Under the pieces are notes generated by a model. It made no database searches. It saw only the letters and a list, made by a program, of their open reading frames with translations, and was not told where the DNA came from. Positions 27,286 to 36,419 of a stretch of DNA of 64,000 nucleotides are shown in pieces. Positions within the stretch are counted from its first letter, which is position 1, and each line of letters opens with the position of its first letter. This DNA is from Sediminibacterium sp. UBA657. GTDB lineage: Bacteria > Bacteroidota > Bacteroidia > Chitinophagales > Chitinophagaceae. The position numbers were made by a program, and so were the translations under genes. The stretch is from the NCBI GenBank assembly GCA_002299885.1, contig DBOB01000025.1:30596-94595 (forward strand), given 5' to 3'.

Positions 27286-29637
27286 ATGGGAGATAATACA
27301 AATAGAGACAAATTAAGAAGAGAACAAGCCTTAGAATACCATGCTGGCGGAAGACCCGGTAAGATCGAAGTAGTTCCTACAAAAGAGGCAAAAACTCAAA
27401 AAGATTTATCCCTTGCGTATAGTCCTGGTGTGGCAATTCCATGTACCGAGATCAAAAATAATCCGGCCGATGTATACAAGTATACCGCTAAAGGCAATTT
27501 AGTGGGTGTTATTACCAATGGGTCTGCTGTATTAGGTTTAGGTAATATTGGCGCTTTGGCAAGTAAGCCAGTCATGGAAGGCAAGGCCGTATTGTTTAAA
27601 ATATTTGCAGACATCGATGTATTTGATATCGAGATCAATGAATCAGATCCAGACAAATTTGTAGAAATCGTAAAATCCTTAGAGCCAACATTTGGTGGGA
27701 TCAATTTGGAAGATATTAAAGCCCCAGAATGTTTTTACATTGAACAGCGTTTAAGAGATGAGATGAATATTCCAGTGATGCATGATGACCAACATGGTAC
27801 AGCAATTATTAGTAGTGCTGCCTTGTTGAATGCATTAACATTACAAAAGAAAAAAATTGAAAGGGCAAAATTTGTAGTCAATGGTGCAGGAGCCGCAGCG
27901 ATGGCTTGTATTAAATTATATGTGGCATTGGGTGCACGTTACGAAAACTTTACACTATTTGATAAAGACGGAGTATTGCATCAAGGCAGAACAGATTTAG
28001 GTGCAGACAGAAAACCATTTGCAATTAAGTCAGATAAAATGACTTTAGTAGAAGCGATGAAATCCGCTGATGTATTTTTAGGATTAAGCGTAGGGAATGT
28101 TGTTACCAAGGAAATGATTGCATCCATGCCTAAAAATCCAGTCGTATTTGCACTAGCCAATCCTGATCCAGAAATTGGATATGAAGAAGCAGCATCTGTG
28201 CGTAAGGATATCATTATGGCAACTGGAAGAACAGATTTTCCAAACCAAGTTAACAATGTGCTTGGCTTCCCTTATATCTTTAGAGGTGCATTAGACGTGC
28301 GTGCATCTGCTATCAATGAAGCAATGAAATTAGCTGCTGTAAAAGCATTGGCTGAATTAGCAAAAACAGCTGTGCCTGATATGGTGAATATGGCGTACAA
28401 CCAAACAAATTTATCTTTTGGTCCTGAATATATCATTCCAAAACCATTGGATCCAAGATTATTGAGCACCGTGGCACCTGCAGTGGCAAAAGCGGCAGTT
28501 GAATCTGGTGTAGCACAACAATCAATTACCAATTGGGCTGAATACGAGTTGAGTTTAAATAAACGTTTAGGATTAGACAATCAAATGATACGTTTAATCA
28601 GTAACAAAGCGCGACGTGATCCAAAGCGTTTGGTATTTGCAGATGCAGAAAACATTAAAATTTTAAAAGCGGCAAGTATTATCTATGATGATGGCATTGC
28701 TTATCCAATCCTTTTGGGTAATGAAGCGCGCATCAAAAATATTGCTGCTGAAAATAATATAGACATTAATGATTTACCAATCATTGATGTAAGAAGTGAC
28801 GAAATGGAAGCGAAACGCGAGTTCTTTGGTTCTTTATTGTTCCAAAAAAGACAACGCAAGGGGATCAATAAATATGAGAGCTCAAAATTAATGCGTACGC
28901 AAAATTATTTTGGTGCGATGATGGTGGAAACTGGAGAAGCAGACTCCATGTTGTCTGGGCTTACACGAAATTATGCAGATGGTATCAAGCCAGCATTACA
29001 AATTATTGGCGTGGACGAAGGTGTGAAGAAGATTGCTGGAATGTATATCCTTCTAACAAAGAAAGGACCATTGTTCTTAGCAGATACTACAGTGAACATT
29101 AGTCCAACAGCCGAAGAGTTGGCCGACATTACTTTATTGGTTGCTAAGGAAGTAAGAAATTTCAATATGGAACCACGTGTTGCCATGTTGAGTTATTCCA
29201 ACTTTGGAAGTAGTGATACGCCGGAAGCAAGATTGGTAGCAGAAGCTTCTAAAATTGTAAAGCAAAAAAATCCTTCATTAATTGTAGACGGAGAGATGCA
29301 GGGCATGCTAGCTTTTAATAAAGATATATTGAAAGAAAATTATCCATTTAGTGATTTAGTGGATGCGGACGTGAACGTTTTAATTTTCCCAAATTTAACA
29401 GCAGGTAATATTGCGTATCATTTACTAAAAGAGATTGGCGGAATCGATGTCATAGGTCCTATTTTATTGGGCATGAAAAAGCCAGTGAATGTGTTGCAAT
29501 TAGGATCAACTGTGCATAATATCATCAATATGGCTACCGTAGCCGTGGTGGATGCACAGTTAAAAACAAGAATAGATACAACGACAGAAGTTGAAAGAAC
29601 AAGCTGGTGGAAGAAATTGAAAAAGAAAAAGAAATAG
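27286..29637 (+). CDS. maeB: NADP-dependent malic enzyme with phosphotransacetylase-like domain
   Basis: The 783-residue protein has a malic enzyme half (about 1-430) with LAYSPGVAIPC, MEGKAVLFKIFADIDVFDIE, HDDQHGTAI and the nucleotide-binding VVNGAGAAAMAC. The second half (about 440-770) is related to phosphate acetyltransferase, the MaeB arrangement. The enzyme decarboxylates malate to pyruvate with NADPH formation; the PTA-like half is usually regulatory and responds to acetyl-CoA. It ends in a Lys-rich tail. Confidence 0.95.
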   Translation: MGDNTNRDKLRREQALEYHAGGRPGKIEVVPTKEAKTQKDLSLAYSPGVAIPCTEIKNNPADVYKYTAKGNLVGVITNGSAVLGLGNIGALASKPVMEGKAVLFKIFADIDVFDIEINESDPDKFVEIVKSLEPTFGGINLEDIKAPECFYIEQRLRDEMNIPVMHDDQHGTAIISSAALLNALTLQKKKIERAKFVVNGAGAAAMACIKLYVALGARYENFTLFDKDGVLHQGRTDLGADRKPFAIKSDKMTLVEAMKSADVFLGLSVGNVVTKEMIASMPKNPVVFALANPDPEIGYEEAASVRKDIIMATGRTDFPNQVNNVLGFPYIFRGALDVRASAINEAMKLAAVKALAELAKTAVPDMVNMAYNQTNLSFGPEYIIPKPLDPRLLSTVAPAVAKAAVESGVAQQSITNWAEYELSLNKRLGLDNQMIRLISNKARRDPKRLVFADAENIKILKAASIIYDDGIAYPILLGNEARIKNIAAENNIDINDLPIIDVRSDEMEAKREFFGSLLFQKRQRKGINKYESSKLMRTQNYFGAMMVETGEADSMLSGLTRNYADGIKPALQIIGVDEGVKKIAGMYILLTKKGPLFLADTTVNISPTAEELADITLLVAKEVRNFNMEPRVAMLSYSNFGSSDTPEARLVAEASKIVKQKNPSLIVDGEMQGMLAFNKDILKENYPFSDLVDADVNVLIFPNLTAGNIAYHLLKEIGGIDVIGPILLGMKKPVNVLQLGSTVHNIINMATVAVVDAQLKTRIDTTTEVERTSWWKKLKKKKK

Positions 29638-29650
29638 TTAAAATATACCC

Positions 29651-30388
29651 ATGGATTTTTTTACCCTTTTTGGTAAGTACTTATTGATGCTCAAGGGCAT
29701 GTTTACTGTGACCGAAAACAAACAAATGTTTTGGAAGGAGTATATCAGGCAGTGTGTGGATATTGGTATTGGGTCTTTACCTATTGTAGTCATTATTTCT
29801 TTTTTCTTAGGTGCAGTAACGACGGTACAAACCGCTTCACAATTAGTTAGTCCATTGGTGCCTTTGTCAACGATTGGCATCATTGTTAGAGATAGTATTT
29901 TATTAGAATTTGCGCCTACTTTTTTATGCATTGTACTTGCAGGGGTGGTAGGCAGTAAGATTGCAAGTGAATTAGGCAATATGCGCGTTAGTGAGCAAAT
30001 AGACGCATTAGAAATTATGGGGATCAACACTAAAAACTATTTAATCCTTCCTAAAATACTAGGCGCAATTACTACGGTTCCAATGCTAGTAGGCATATCC
30101 GCTGTGACTGGTATCTGGGGTGGTTACTTAGTTGGAAGTTGGACCAGTGTAGTGCCTGCAGAAGTTTTTATCACAGGTATTCGAAAAGATTTTGTGGTGT
30201 ATTATATCAATATTAGTTTTTATAAATCGTTTATTTTCGCAATTATTATTAGCACTGTTCCTTCATTTTATGGATATTATGTAAAAGGCGGAGCTTTGGA
30301 AATTGGAAAATCTGGCACAAAGTCTGTGGTAGTTAGCTGTATCCTTATTTTAATTGCAGATTATATCATTGCTGCCATCGCATTATAG
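29651..30388 (+). CDS. MlaE-family ABC transporter permease
   Basis: The 245-residue membrane protein has five or so helices and the MlaE/YrbE signature: FLGAVTTVQTASQL, a long middle with GVVGSKIASELGNMRVSEQIDALEIMGI, and a last segment with GYYVKGGALEIGKSGTKSVV. With an MlaF ATPase and an MCE-domain protein it moves phospholipids between membranes. The likely ATPase is coded at 18315-19085; no MCE protein is seen in the window. It starts 13 bases after maeB. Confidence 0.92.
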   Translation: MDFFTLFGKYLLMLKGMFTVTENKQMFWKEYIRQCVDIGIGSLPIVVIISFFLGAVTTVQTASQLVSPLVPLSTIGIIVRDSILLEFAPTFLCIVLAGVVGSKIASELGNMRVSEQIDALEIMGINTKNYLILPKILGAITTVPMLVGISAVTGIWGGYLVGSWTSVVPAEVFITGIRKDFVVYYINISFYKSFIFAIIISTVPSFYGYYVKGGALEIGKSGTKSVVVSCILILIADYIIAAIAL

Positions 30389-30415
30389 TAGTAACTTTAA
30401 TGTAAATCCAATCGT

Positions 30416-31819
30416 ATGAAAATAAGTTTTCACGGGGCAGCTCGTATAGTGACCGGTTCAAAACATTTAGTTCAATTAGCAAGTGGTGAAAATTTTTTAT
30501 TAGACTGTGGCTTGTTTCAAGGTTTAGGAAGAGACACAGATGCGTACAATACTAATTTTGGCTTTGACGCAAAGACGATTGATTATGTTATCTTATCTCA
30601 TGCACATATAGACCATACTGGACTTTTACCAAAATTAGTGGCAGAGGGATTTAGAGGAAAAATTTATTGTACGCCAGCCACAAAAGCCTTAACAGAAATT
30701 TTACTAGAAGACTCTGCCATGATCCAAAGGGATGATGCAAAATTTAAAAATAAAAGATTGGCTAGAGAGGGCATGCCGCAAGTAGAGCCCTTATACACCA
30801 TGGATGATGTTAATTTACTGCTTCCCATGTTGCAAACGGTTGAATACGATAAGCCGTATACCATTTCTGAAAATGTAGAGGTATTGTTTACTGAAGCTGG
30901 CCATATTATTGGAAGTGCTGCAGTGAATCTTAAAATCAAAGAAAACAATAAAATACAGACCCTTACATTTAGTGGCGATATTGGTAGGTATCGAGATATG
31001 ATTTTAAGATCCCCTTCTAAATTTCCTCCTGCAGATTATATTCTTATTGAAAGCACCTATGGAGACAAATTGCATGACTTGATTCATTCAACGCCAGACG
31101 ATTTACTAAAATGGATCCAACTAACTTGTATAGAACAAAAAGGAAATTTAATCATTCCTGCATTTAGTGTTGGTAGAACCCAAGAAATATTATTTGAACT
31201 CAACCAGCTTTCACTTGAAAAGCGTTTACCCCATATACCCATTTATGTAGATAGTCCGTTGAGTATGGAAGCCACAGAAATGCTCAAAAAGTTCCCAAAA
31301 TATTATAATAAAAAAATTCAAAGAATTTTAGAAGTAGATGATGATCCATTTGACTTTGAAGGCTTAAGGTATATCAAATCGGTTCATGAGAGTAAGGCAT
31401 TGAACGAAGACATGCATCCAAAAGTGATTATCTCTGCATCAGGCATGGCAGATGCAGGAAGGGTAAAGCATCACATTAAAAATAATATAAGTAGTGCAAA
31501 AAATACCATCTTGATGGTGGGGTATTGTGAGCCAAGATCTCTTGGCGGACGTTTAATGAATGGCGCTACGGAAGTTCGCATCTATGGCGAACCATTTGAA
31601 GTAAGATGTAAAATAGGATCAATTAAAAGCATGAGTGCACATGGTGATTATGAAGACTTAATGCAGTTCTTAGCATGTCAAAATCCAGCAGATGTCAAAC
31701 AGGTATATATTGTCCATGGCGAACCAGCAGTGCAAGATCATTTTGCAGAAAGGCTCAGAAAAAAAGGATTTAAAGATGTGATTGTGCCAGAATTGCACGA
31801 GACTTATGAACTAAAATAA
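30416..31819 (+). CDS. MBL-fold/beta-CASP metallo-hydrolase (RNase-like)
   Basis: The 467-residue protein has the metallo-beta-lactamase motif HAHIDHTG, a later GDIGRYRD metal ligand region, a beta-CASP insert, IISASGMADAGR (motif C area), and a terminal RMBL part with KSMSAHGDYEDL and YIVHGEP. This matches the YsfA/CPSF-like branch that processes RNA as endo- or exonuclease. The RNA target is unknown. It is the last gene of the plus-strand run starting at secA. Confidence 0.9.
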   Translation: MKISFHGAARIVTGSKHLVQLASGENFLLDCGLFQGLGRDTDAYNTNFGFDAKTIDYVILSHAHIDHTGLLPKLVAEGFRGKIYCTPATKALTEILLEDSAMIQRDDAKFKNKRLAREGMPQVEPLYTMDDVNLLLPMLQTVEYDKPYTISENVEVLFTEAGHIIGSAAVNLKIKENNKIQTLTFSGDIGRYRDMILRSPSKFPPADYILIESTYGDKLHDLIHSTPDDLLKWIQLTCIEQKGNLIIPAFSVGRTQEILFELNQLSLEKRLPHIPIYVDSPLSMEATEMLKKFPKYYNKKIQRILEVDDDPFDFEGLRYIKSVHESKALNEDMHPKVIISASGMADAGRVKHHIKNNISSAKNTILMVGYCEPRSLGGRLMNGATEVRIYGEPFEVRCKIGSIKSMSAHGDYEDLMQFLACQNPADVKQVYIVHGEPAVQDHFAERLRKKGFKDVIVPELHETYELK

Positions 31820-31866
31820 TTTAGTTGCCGAATCAGAGAAAGCTGTGTTCCAATTAAATAATTCAC

Positions 31867-31892
31867 TACAGATATAAAAAAGTACATCTGTA
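31867..31892. terminator. Possible weak hairpin between convergent MBL and yedK-like genes
   Basis: TACAGAT (31867-31873) pairs with ATCTGTA (31886-31892) over a 12-base loop. It is short and AT-rich with an imperfect T run, but sits in the right place between two convergent genes. Confidence 0.35.
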
Positions 31893-31893
31893 T

Positions 31894-32625
31894 TTAAAAT
31901 AAAGTTTGCGGCGTAAAAATTTGGTATGCTTGTTTTTCGCAAGGGTCATTGGCTTGTAAAAAGTTTTTGGCCACAGTATGTGATTGCATAGCATTGCTAT
32001 CAATCTTTGTTCCTGCAATTGCTTGTATCTCATTGCTTGTTAATGCCGATGAAACCCATGCTGCTGCTAAGTCCTCACTCAGTATAGTAGGCATTCTTTT
32101 TTTAACATTATGGATCTTACTCATAAATTCATTGGCCTCTGTAGTGATGATGCCAAAACTGTTTTTCACCGTTCCCGATGTATGATCGGTCCAAGTGTTC
32201 CAAACCCCCGCGATATAAAATAGTTCCTGATTGATCAATTGAATGCAATGCGGAAATTTTTCTTTATTGACTTCATGCCATTCAAAAAAATGGGAAGCTA
32301 GTACAAGGCATCTATTGGTATGCACTAAAGCTTGTGCAACTTTGTTTTGAAAAATTCCTTCCGATTTAATATTGAGTGTGGTATATTTTTTTCTGGATTC
32401 GTTCAATTCTTTTTGATTGCGCACCCAGTTAGGGATTAATTCCCAATGCATCATCCCAGGCCTTAAAAGATTTTCTTGTCCTTGTTGTTCATTATAAAGC
32501 ACCGGCCATGGCTGGTAGCTAAATCCAGATTGGGCAGGCAGCTCAATCGGGTCAAGGTCAATCTTTTTGTCGCCAATTTTGACCGTTTGTTTTTTGGGTA
32601 TTTTAATCCCTACAACATAACACAT
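31894..32625 (-). CDS. SOS response-associated peptidase family protein (YedK/HMCES)
   Basis: The 243-residue protein starts MCYVVG, so Cys2 becomes the N-terminal catalytic residue after Met removal. It keeps HTNRCLVLASHFFEWHE (Asn, Arg, the catalytic-region Glu), SFGIITTEAN and HNVKKRMPTIL with its His. The family forms a thiazolidine crosslink with abasic sites in single-stranded DNA and so shields them. It is divergent from the D-aminoacylase gene. Confidence 0.93.
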   Translation of the reverse strand: MCYVVGIKIPKKQTVKIGDKKIDLDPIELPAQSGFSYQPWPVLYNEQQGQENLLRPGMMHWELIPNWVRNQKELNESRKKYTTLNIKSEGIFQNKVAQALVHTNRCLVLASHFFEWHEVNKEKFPHCIQLINQELFYIAGVWNTWTDHTSGTVKNSFGIITTEANEFMSKIHNVKKRMPTILSEDLAAAWVSSALTSNEIQAIAGTKIDSNAMQSHTVAKNFLQANDPCEKQAYQIFTPQTLF

Positions 32626-32642
32626 AGTATCTAAATAAAGAC

Positions 32643-32650
32643 CAAATATA
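32643..32650 (-). promoter_or_regulatory. -7 promoter box TATATTTG for the yedK-like gene
   Basis: On the minus strand TATATTTG matches TAnnTTTG, ending 18 bases before the ATG at 32625. That implies a leader of only about a dozen bases. Confidence 0.55.
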
Positions 32651-32687
32651 GATTAAAAAAAGGCAGCTAAAATGACCTAAAATTGGG

Positions 32688-32695
32688 TAAATTTG
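32688..32695 (+). promoter_or_regulatory. -7 promoter box TAAATTTG for the D-aminoacylase cluster
   Basis: TAAATTTG matches TAnnTTTG and ends 17 bases before the ATG at 32712, implying a very short leader. No clear TTG is seen at -33, so activation by a regulator such as the LysR protein at 37799 is possible. Confidence 0.5.
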
Positions 32696-32711
32696 AACAA
32701 ACACAATCTGT

Positions 32712-34232
32712 ATGGTCAAATTTAAACAATTGATTTTAACCATCTTGGCATTTGCTTTACATCTTGCAGTGCTCGCTCAGCCAGGAACTATCATTACCAA
32801 TATTCAATTAGTGGATGGTACAGGTAAACCAGCTGTTAATGCATCTGTAAGAATTATTGGCAATAAGATTGTGGCCATTGGCAATTTGAAGCCCAATAAA
32901 ATGGATCAAATCATAGACGGTAAGGGGAAAGTGTTAGCGCCTGGTTTTATAGATTCGCATAGTCATCATTTTGGAGACCTCAATAAAAATAGGGCTGGGC
33001 TATCCACTTCAAGCCAAGGCATTACAACAATTGTAATTGGACAGGATGGAAATGGTTATCCAATGGATAGCTTGACAAAATGGATGCAAATGAATCCTGT
33101 AGTGTCCAATGTAGCAACTTATACAGGACAGTCTAGCCTTCGTGAAATTGCGATGGGTGAAAATGATTTGTATCGCAACGCAACTGCTAAAGAGATAGAC
33201 CAAATGAAATCTATTTTAGCTTCAGAATTAGAGAAAGGTTCATTGGGCTTATCCACTGGATTGGAATACGAAGCTTCTTTTTATTCAAGTAAGCAAGAAG
33301 TCCTTGATTTAGCTAAAGTAACAGCAGCATATAAAGGATTGTATACAAGTCATATTAGAAGTGAGGACTTGCATATGGACGAAGCAATCGAAGAAATTAT
33401 AGAGATTGGCAGACAAACAAAAATGCCCGTTCAAGTTTCTCATATTAAAATTGCTAATAAATTAAATTGGGGTACTGCCAATTTGATTTTAAAGAAGTTA
33501 GACGACGCAAGAAAAGAGGGTATTAATATTAGTGCAGATATTTATCCTTATACATTTTGGAATTCAACCTTAAGGGTTTTATTTCCGGGCAAAGACTTTG
33601 ATAATTTAGCGAGTGCAGAAATGGCTACCAAGCAATTATTTGACCCAAGTGCATCTTACTTAATGCAGTATGCGCCTATTCCAAGCTATAAAGGTAAATC
33701 GGTTACTGAAATTGGTATTGAGCGAAATGAAAGTCCTGCACAAGCACTAATGAGTTTAATCAAAATCGCAGAAGACTTTAAGAATGCTAATCCAAATTAT
33801 TCAGGAGGAATCGAAGCCATTGCAGGAAAAGCAATGAGTGAGGAAGATGTGAAAGTATTTATGGCATGGCCCGAATCCATCATCTGTTCAGACGGTAATG
33901 CAGGTGGGCATCCTAGAGGTTATGGTGCATTCACAAGAGTGTTGGGCAAATATGTTCGTGAAGACAAAGTACTTCCTCTAGAAAAAGCAATTTATAAAAT
34001 GACAGGACAGTCTGCAGACTTTTTTAGCTTTAAAGACAGGGGTCGTATAGCAGTTGGTCATTTTGCAGACCTGGTTTTATTAGATCCTAATACAGTCATT
34101 GATCAGGCAAATATTAAAAATAGTAAAGCATTGTCTACTGGTATAGACATGGTTTGGGTAAATGGAACACTAGTATATCAAACACAAAAATCAACTGGGA
34201 AACAACCAGGGGTATTGATTAAAAGAAAATAA
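32712..34232 (+). CDS. Secreted D-aminoacylase-like amidohydrolase
   Basis: The 506-residue protein begins with a signal peptide (to about residue 22, LAVLAQ). It is an amidohydrolase of the N-acyl-D-amino-acid deacylase group: IDSHSHHFGD metal site, TSHIRSEDLHMDEAIEE, VSHIKIANK, a late CSDGNAGGHPRGYGAF segment, and the C-terminal GRIAVGHFADLVLLDP strand. The family removes acyl groups from D-amino acids or cleaves D-aminoacyl peptides. Its neighbours (DUF1611, epimerase-like enolase, amino acid permease) fit a route for D-amino acids from peptidoglycan. Export means it would act in the periplasm. Confidence 0.88.
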   Translation: MVKFKQLILTILAFALHLAVLAQPGTIITNIQLVDGTGKPAVNASVRIIGNKIVAIGNLKPNKMDQIIDGKGKVLAPGFIDSHSHHFGDLNKNRAGLSTSSQGITTIVIGQDGNGYPMDSLTKWMQMNPVVSNVATYTGQSSLREIAMGENDLYRNATAKEIDQMKSILASELEKGSLGLSTGLEYEASFYSSKQEVLDLAKVTAAYKGLYTSHIRSEDLHMDEAIEEIIEIGRQTKMPVQVSHIKIANKLNWGTANLILKKLDDARKEGINISADIYPYTFWNSTLRVLFPGKDFDNLASAEMATKQLFDPSASYLMQYAPIPSYKGKSVTEIGIERNESPAQALMSLIKIAEDFKNANPNYSGGIEAIAGKAMSEEDVKVFMAWPESIICSDGNAGGHPRGYGAFTRVLGKYVREDKVLPLEKAIYKMTGQSADFFSFKDRGRIAVGHFADLVLLDPNTVIDQANIKNSKALSTGIDMVWVNGTLVYQTQKSTGKQPGVLIKRK

Positions 34233-34288
34233 GTAATAATAAAAAGATACTTCAATAAAGTAGAAATTTAGAAGCAAAAAATTACGGA

Positions 34289-35338
34289 ATGAATAACTCA
34301 ATTGTATTAACAGATGGTTTGTTGATGACATCGGATGCCAAGACAGCGCATGGTTTAATTAGAGGCACTGAACGTTTTAATATTATTGGCCTAGTAGATG
34401 GCGAAGCCAATGCAGGCAAAGATGCTGGATTTTTATTAGATGGCAAGCACAGGGGCATCCCAGTTTTCGCAACTATGGATGCTGCGATTGAAGCATTAGA
34501 AAAAGTGGATTATTTAATTATTGGTGTGGCAACTGTTGGCGGGAGATTGCCTAAAAATATGTTGGCACTAATATATGATGCAGTCAAAAAAGGGATATCA
34601 GTAGTGAATGGATTACATGAATATTTAAATGAGAAAGCCGATTTAGTTGATATTGCAGCAAGCACAGGTGCACAATTAATTGATGTCAGAAAACCAAAAT
34701 CAAGGGCAGAATTGCATTTTTGGGATGGTGCAATTTTTAATGTAACAGCACCTATTGTGGCGGTGATTGGCATGGACTGTGCCATGGGTAAGAGAACCAC
34801 AGCGCGCATGTTAAAACAGGCATGTAATGCCGAAGGGATGAAAGCCGAAATGATTTATACCGGACAAACAGGTTGGTTACAAGGTGGGAAATATGGTTTT
34901 ATTTTTGATTCTACTTTAAATGATTTTGTTTCTGGTGAATTAGAGCATGCCATTGTAAGTTGTTGGAAGGAAACACAACCTGATATTTTATTTTTAGAAG
35001 GACAATCTTCTTTAAGAAATCCAAGCGGTCCATGTGGGTTAGAACTATTGATTTCTGGTAATGCAAAACATGTGGTTTTAATTTTTGCACCAAAAAGAAA
35101 ATATTTTGACAACGAGGCGCATTGGGGTGAGATACCTTCTGTTGCCTCTGAAATTGAAATCATCGAAAAATTAGGATCAAAAGTAATCGGTGTTGCAGTG
35201 AACACGGAAAATTGCACAGACGAAGAGGCATATGCTTATCAAAAAGAGTACACAGCAAGTTTAGGTTTACCCGTTTTATTGCCTATTCAAGAAGGTGTTG
35301 CGCCCGTCATCCCAATACTTAAAGCCTTAATGCATTAG
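34289..35338 (+). CDS. DUF1611 protein (DgcN-like, putative D-amino-acid N-acetyltransferase)
   Basis: The 349-residue protein has an N-terminal Rossmann-like half and a C-terminal P-loop half with GMDCAMGKRTTARML (about residues 157-171), YTGQTGWLQGG, FLEGQSSLRNPSG and GVAVNTENCTDEE, all typical of DUF1611. From memory, one characterised member, DgcN, acetylates D-glutamate with a partner racemase DgcA of the enolase superfamily. An enolase-superfamily gene follows after only 4 bases, which supports a shared pathway. The exact substrate here is inference. Confidence 0.85.
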   Translation: MNNSIVLTDGLLMTSDAKTAHGLIRGTERFNIIGLVDGEANAGKDAGFLLDGKHRGIPVFATMDAAIEALEKVDYLIIGVATVGGRLPKNMLALIYDAVKKGISVVNGLHEYLNEKADLVDIAASTGAQLIDVRKPKSRAELHFWDGAIFNVTAPIVAVIGMDCAMGKRTTARMLKQACNAEGMKAEMIYTGQTGWLQGGKYGFIFDSTLNDFVSGELEHAIVSCWKETQPDILFLEGQSSLRNPSGPCGLELLISGNAKHVVLIFAPKRKYFDNEAHWGEIPSVASEIEIIEKLGSKVIGVAVNTENCTDEEAYAYQKEYTASLGLPVLLPIQEGVAPVIPILKALMH

Positions 35339-35342
35339 TCAT

Positions 35343-36410
35343 ATGAAAATAGTAGCAGTCAGGGCTTACCTAAAAAAAATGGCTTTAAAAAAGCCTTATA
35401 CCATCGCTTATAATACCTTTTCGGATGTGTCTTTGGCATTTTTAGAAATAGAATTGGCCAATGGCATGATCGGCTATGGCTCTGGGAGTCCTGCCGAGGA
35501 AGTAGTAGGGGAAACAACTCAACAGACGGTTGCTAATTTGAACAGCTCTTTTGTAGCAAATTTTGTTGGAAGAGATATCCAACATTTTCAACAAATCATA
35601 TTTGAATCCAATATACAATTTCCACACTTGCCTGGTACATTAGCTGCCATTGACATTGCATTGCATGATGCTTTTGGAAAATACTTAGGCGTATCCATTG
35701 CATCTTTTTACGGACAAAAAATGAATGCATTGCCCACTTCTATGACAATTGGTATTAAAGGATTGGATGAAACATTAGAAGAAGCAAAGGAATATGCTGC
35801 GATGGGTTTTAAAGTATTCAAGGTAAAGACTGGCATGGATGTGCATGAAGATATTGAACGTATAAAAGCATTATATACTTCTTTTAGCAAGGACTACACC
35901 ATCAGGGTAGATGCCAATCAAGGATATGATTTAGATCAATTAAAATTATTTCTTAAAGCCACAGCAAACTATCCCTTGGAATTAATAGAGCAGCCCTTGC
36001 CAGTTGGTAAAGAACAAGATTTAATGCAGTTAAGTGCTGCAGAAAGAAAATGTTTAACAGCCGACGAGGCATTGAAAGATCCTCAAGCAGCATTACAATT
36101 TGCAGCAGGGGAGCATGCTTTTGGCATATACAATATCAAATTAATGAAATGTGGCGGTCTTATAGGAGCAAAAGACATTGCTACGATTGCACAGCATGCA
36201 GGCATTGATTTGTTCTGGGGTTGCAATGATGAAAGTATTATTAGCATTACAGCTGCATTGCATATGGCTTATGCTTGTCCAAATACTAAATACATCGACT
36301 TAGATGGCAGCTTTGATTTAATGGAAGACTTAGTGACTGGAGGATTTGAAGTGAAAGATGGATGCATGGTGATTAACAACGCCGCTGGATTTGGTTTTAC
36401 AAAAATTTAA
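35343..36410 (+). CDS. Enolase-superfamily dipeptide epimerase or N-acetyl-D-amino-acid racemase
   Basis: The 355-residue protein is of the muconate-lactonizing subgroup: acid/base lysines in FKVKTG, metal ligands in RVDANQGYD, LIEQPLP and TADEAL, and a second catalytic lysine in NIKLMKCGG. A DLDG segment near residue 320 matches the DxD that binds the amino group in L-Ala-D/L-Glu epimerases. It may therefore epimerise dipeptides from murein. The upstream DUF1611 gene raises the alternative that it is a DgcA-type racemase. I favour dipeptide epimerase because of the DxD, with modest certainty on substrate. Confidence 0.85.
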   Translation: MKIVAVRAYLKKMALKKPYTIAYNTFSDVSLAFLEIELANGMIGYGSGSPAEEVVGETTQQTVANLNSSFVANFVGRDIQHFQQIIFESNIQFPHLPGTLAAIDIALHDAFGKYLGVSIASFYGQKMNALPTSMTIGIKGLDETLEEAKEYAAMGFKVFKVKTGMDVHEDIERIKALYTSFSKDYTIRVDANQGYDLDQLKLFLKATANYPLELIEQPLPVGKEQDLMQLSAAERKCLTADEALKDPQAALQFAAGEHAFGIYNIKLMKCGGLIGAKDIATIAQHAGIDLFWGCNDESIISITAALHMAYACPNTKYIDLDGSFDLMEDLVTGGFEVKDGCMVINNAAGFGFTKI

Positions 36411-36419
36411 AATAGTATC

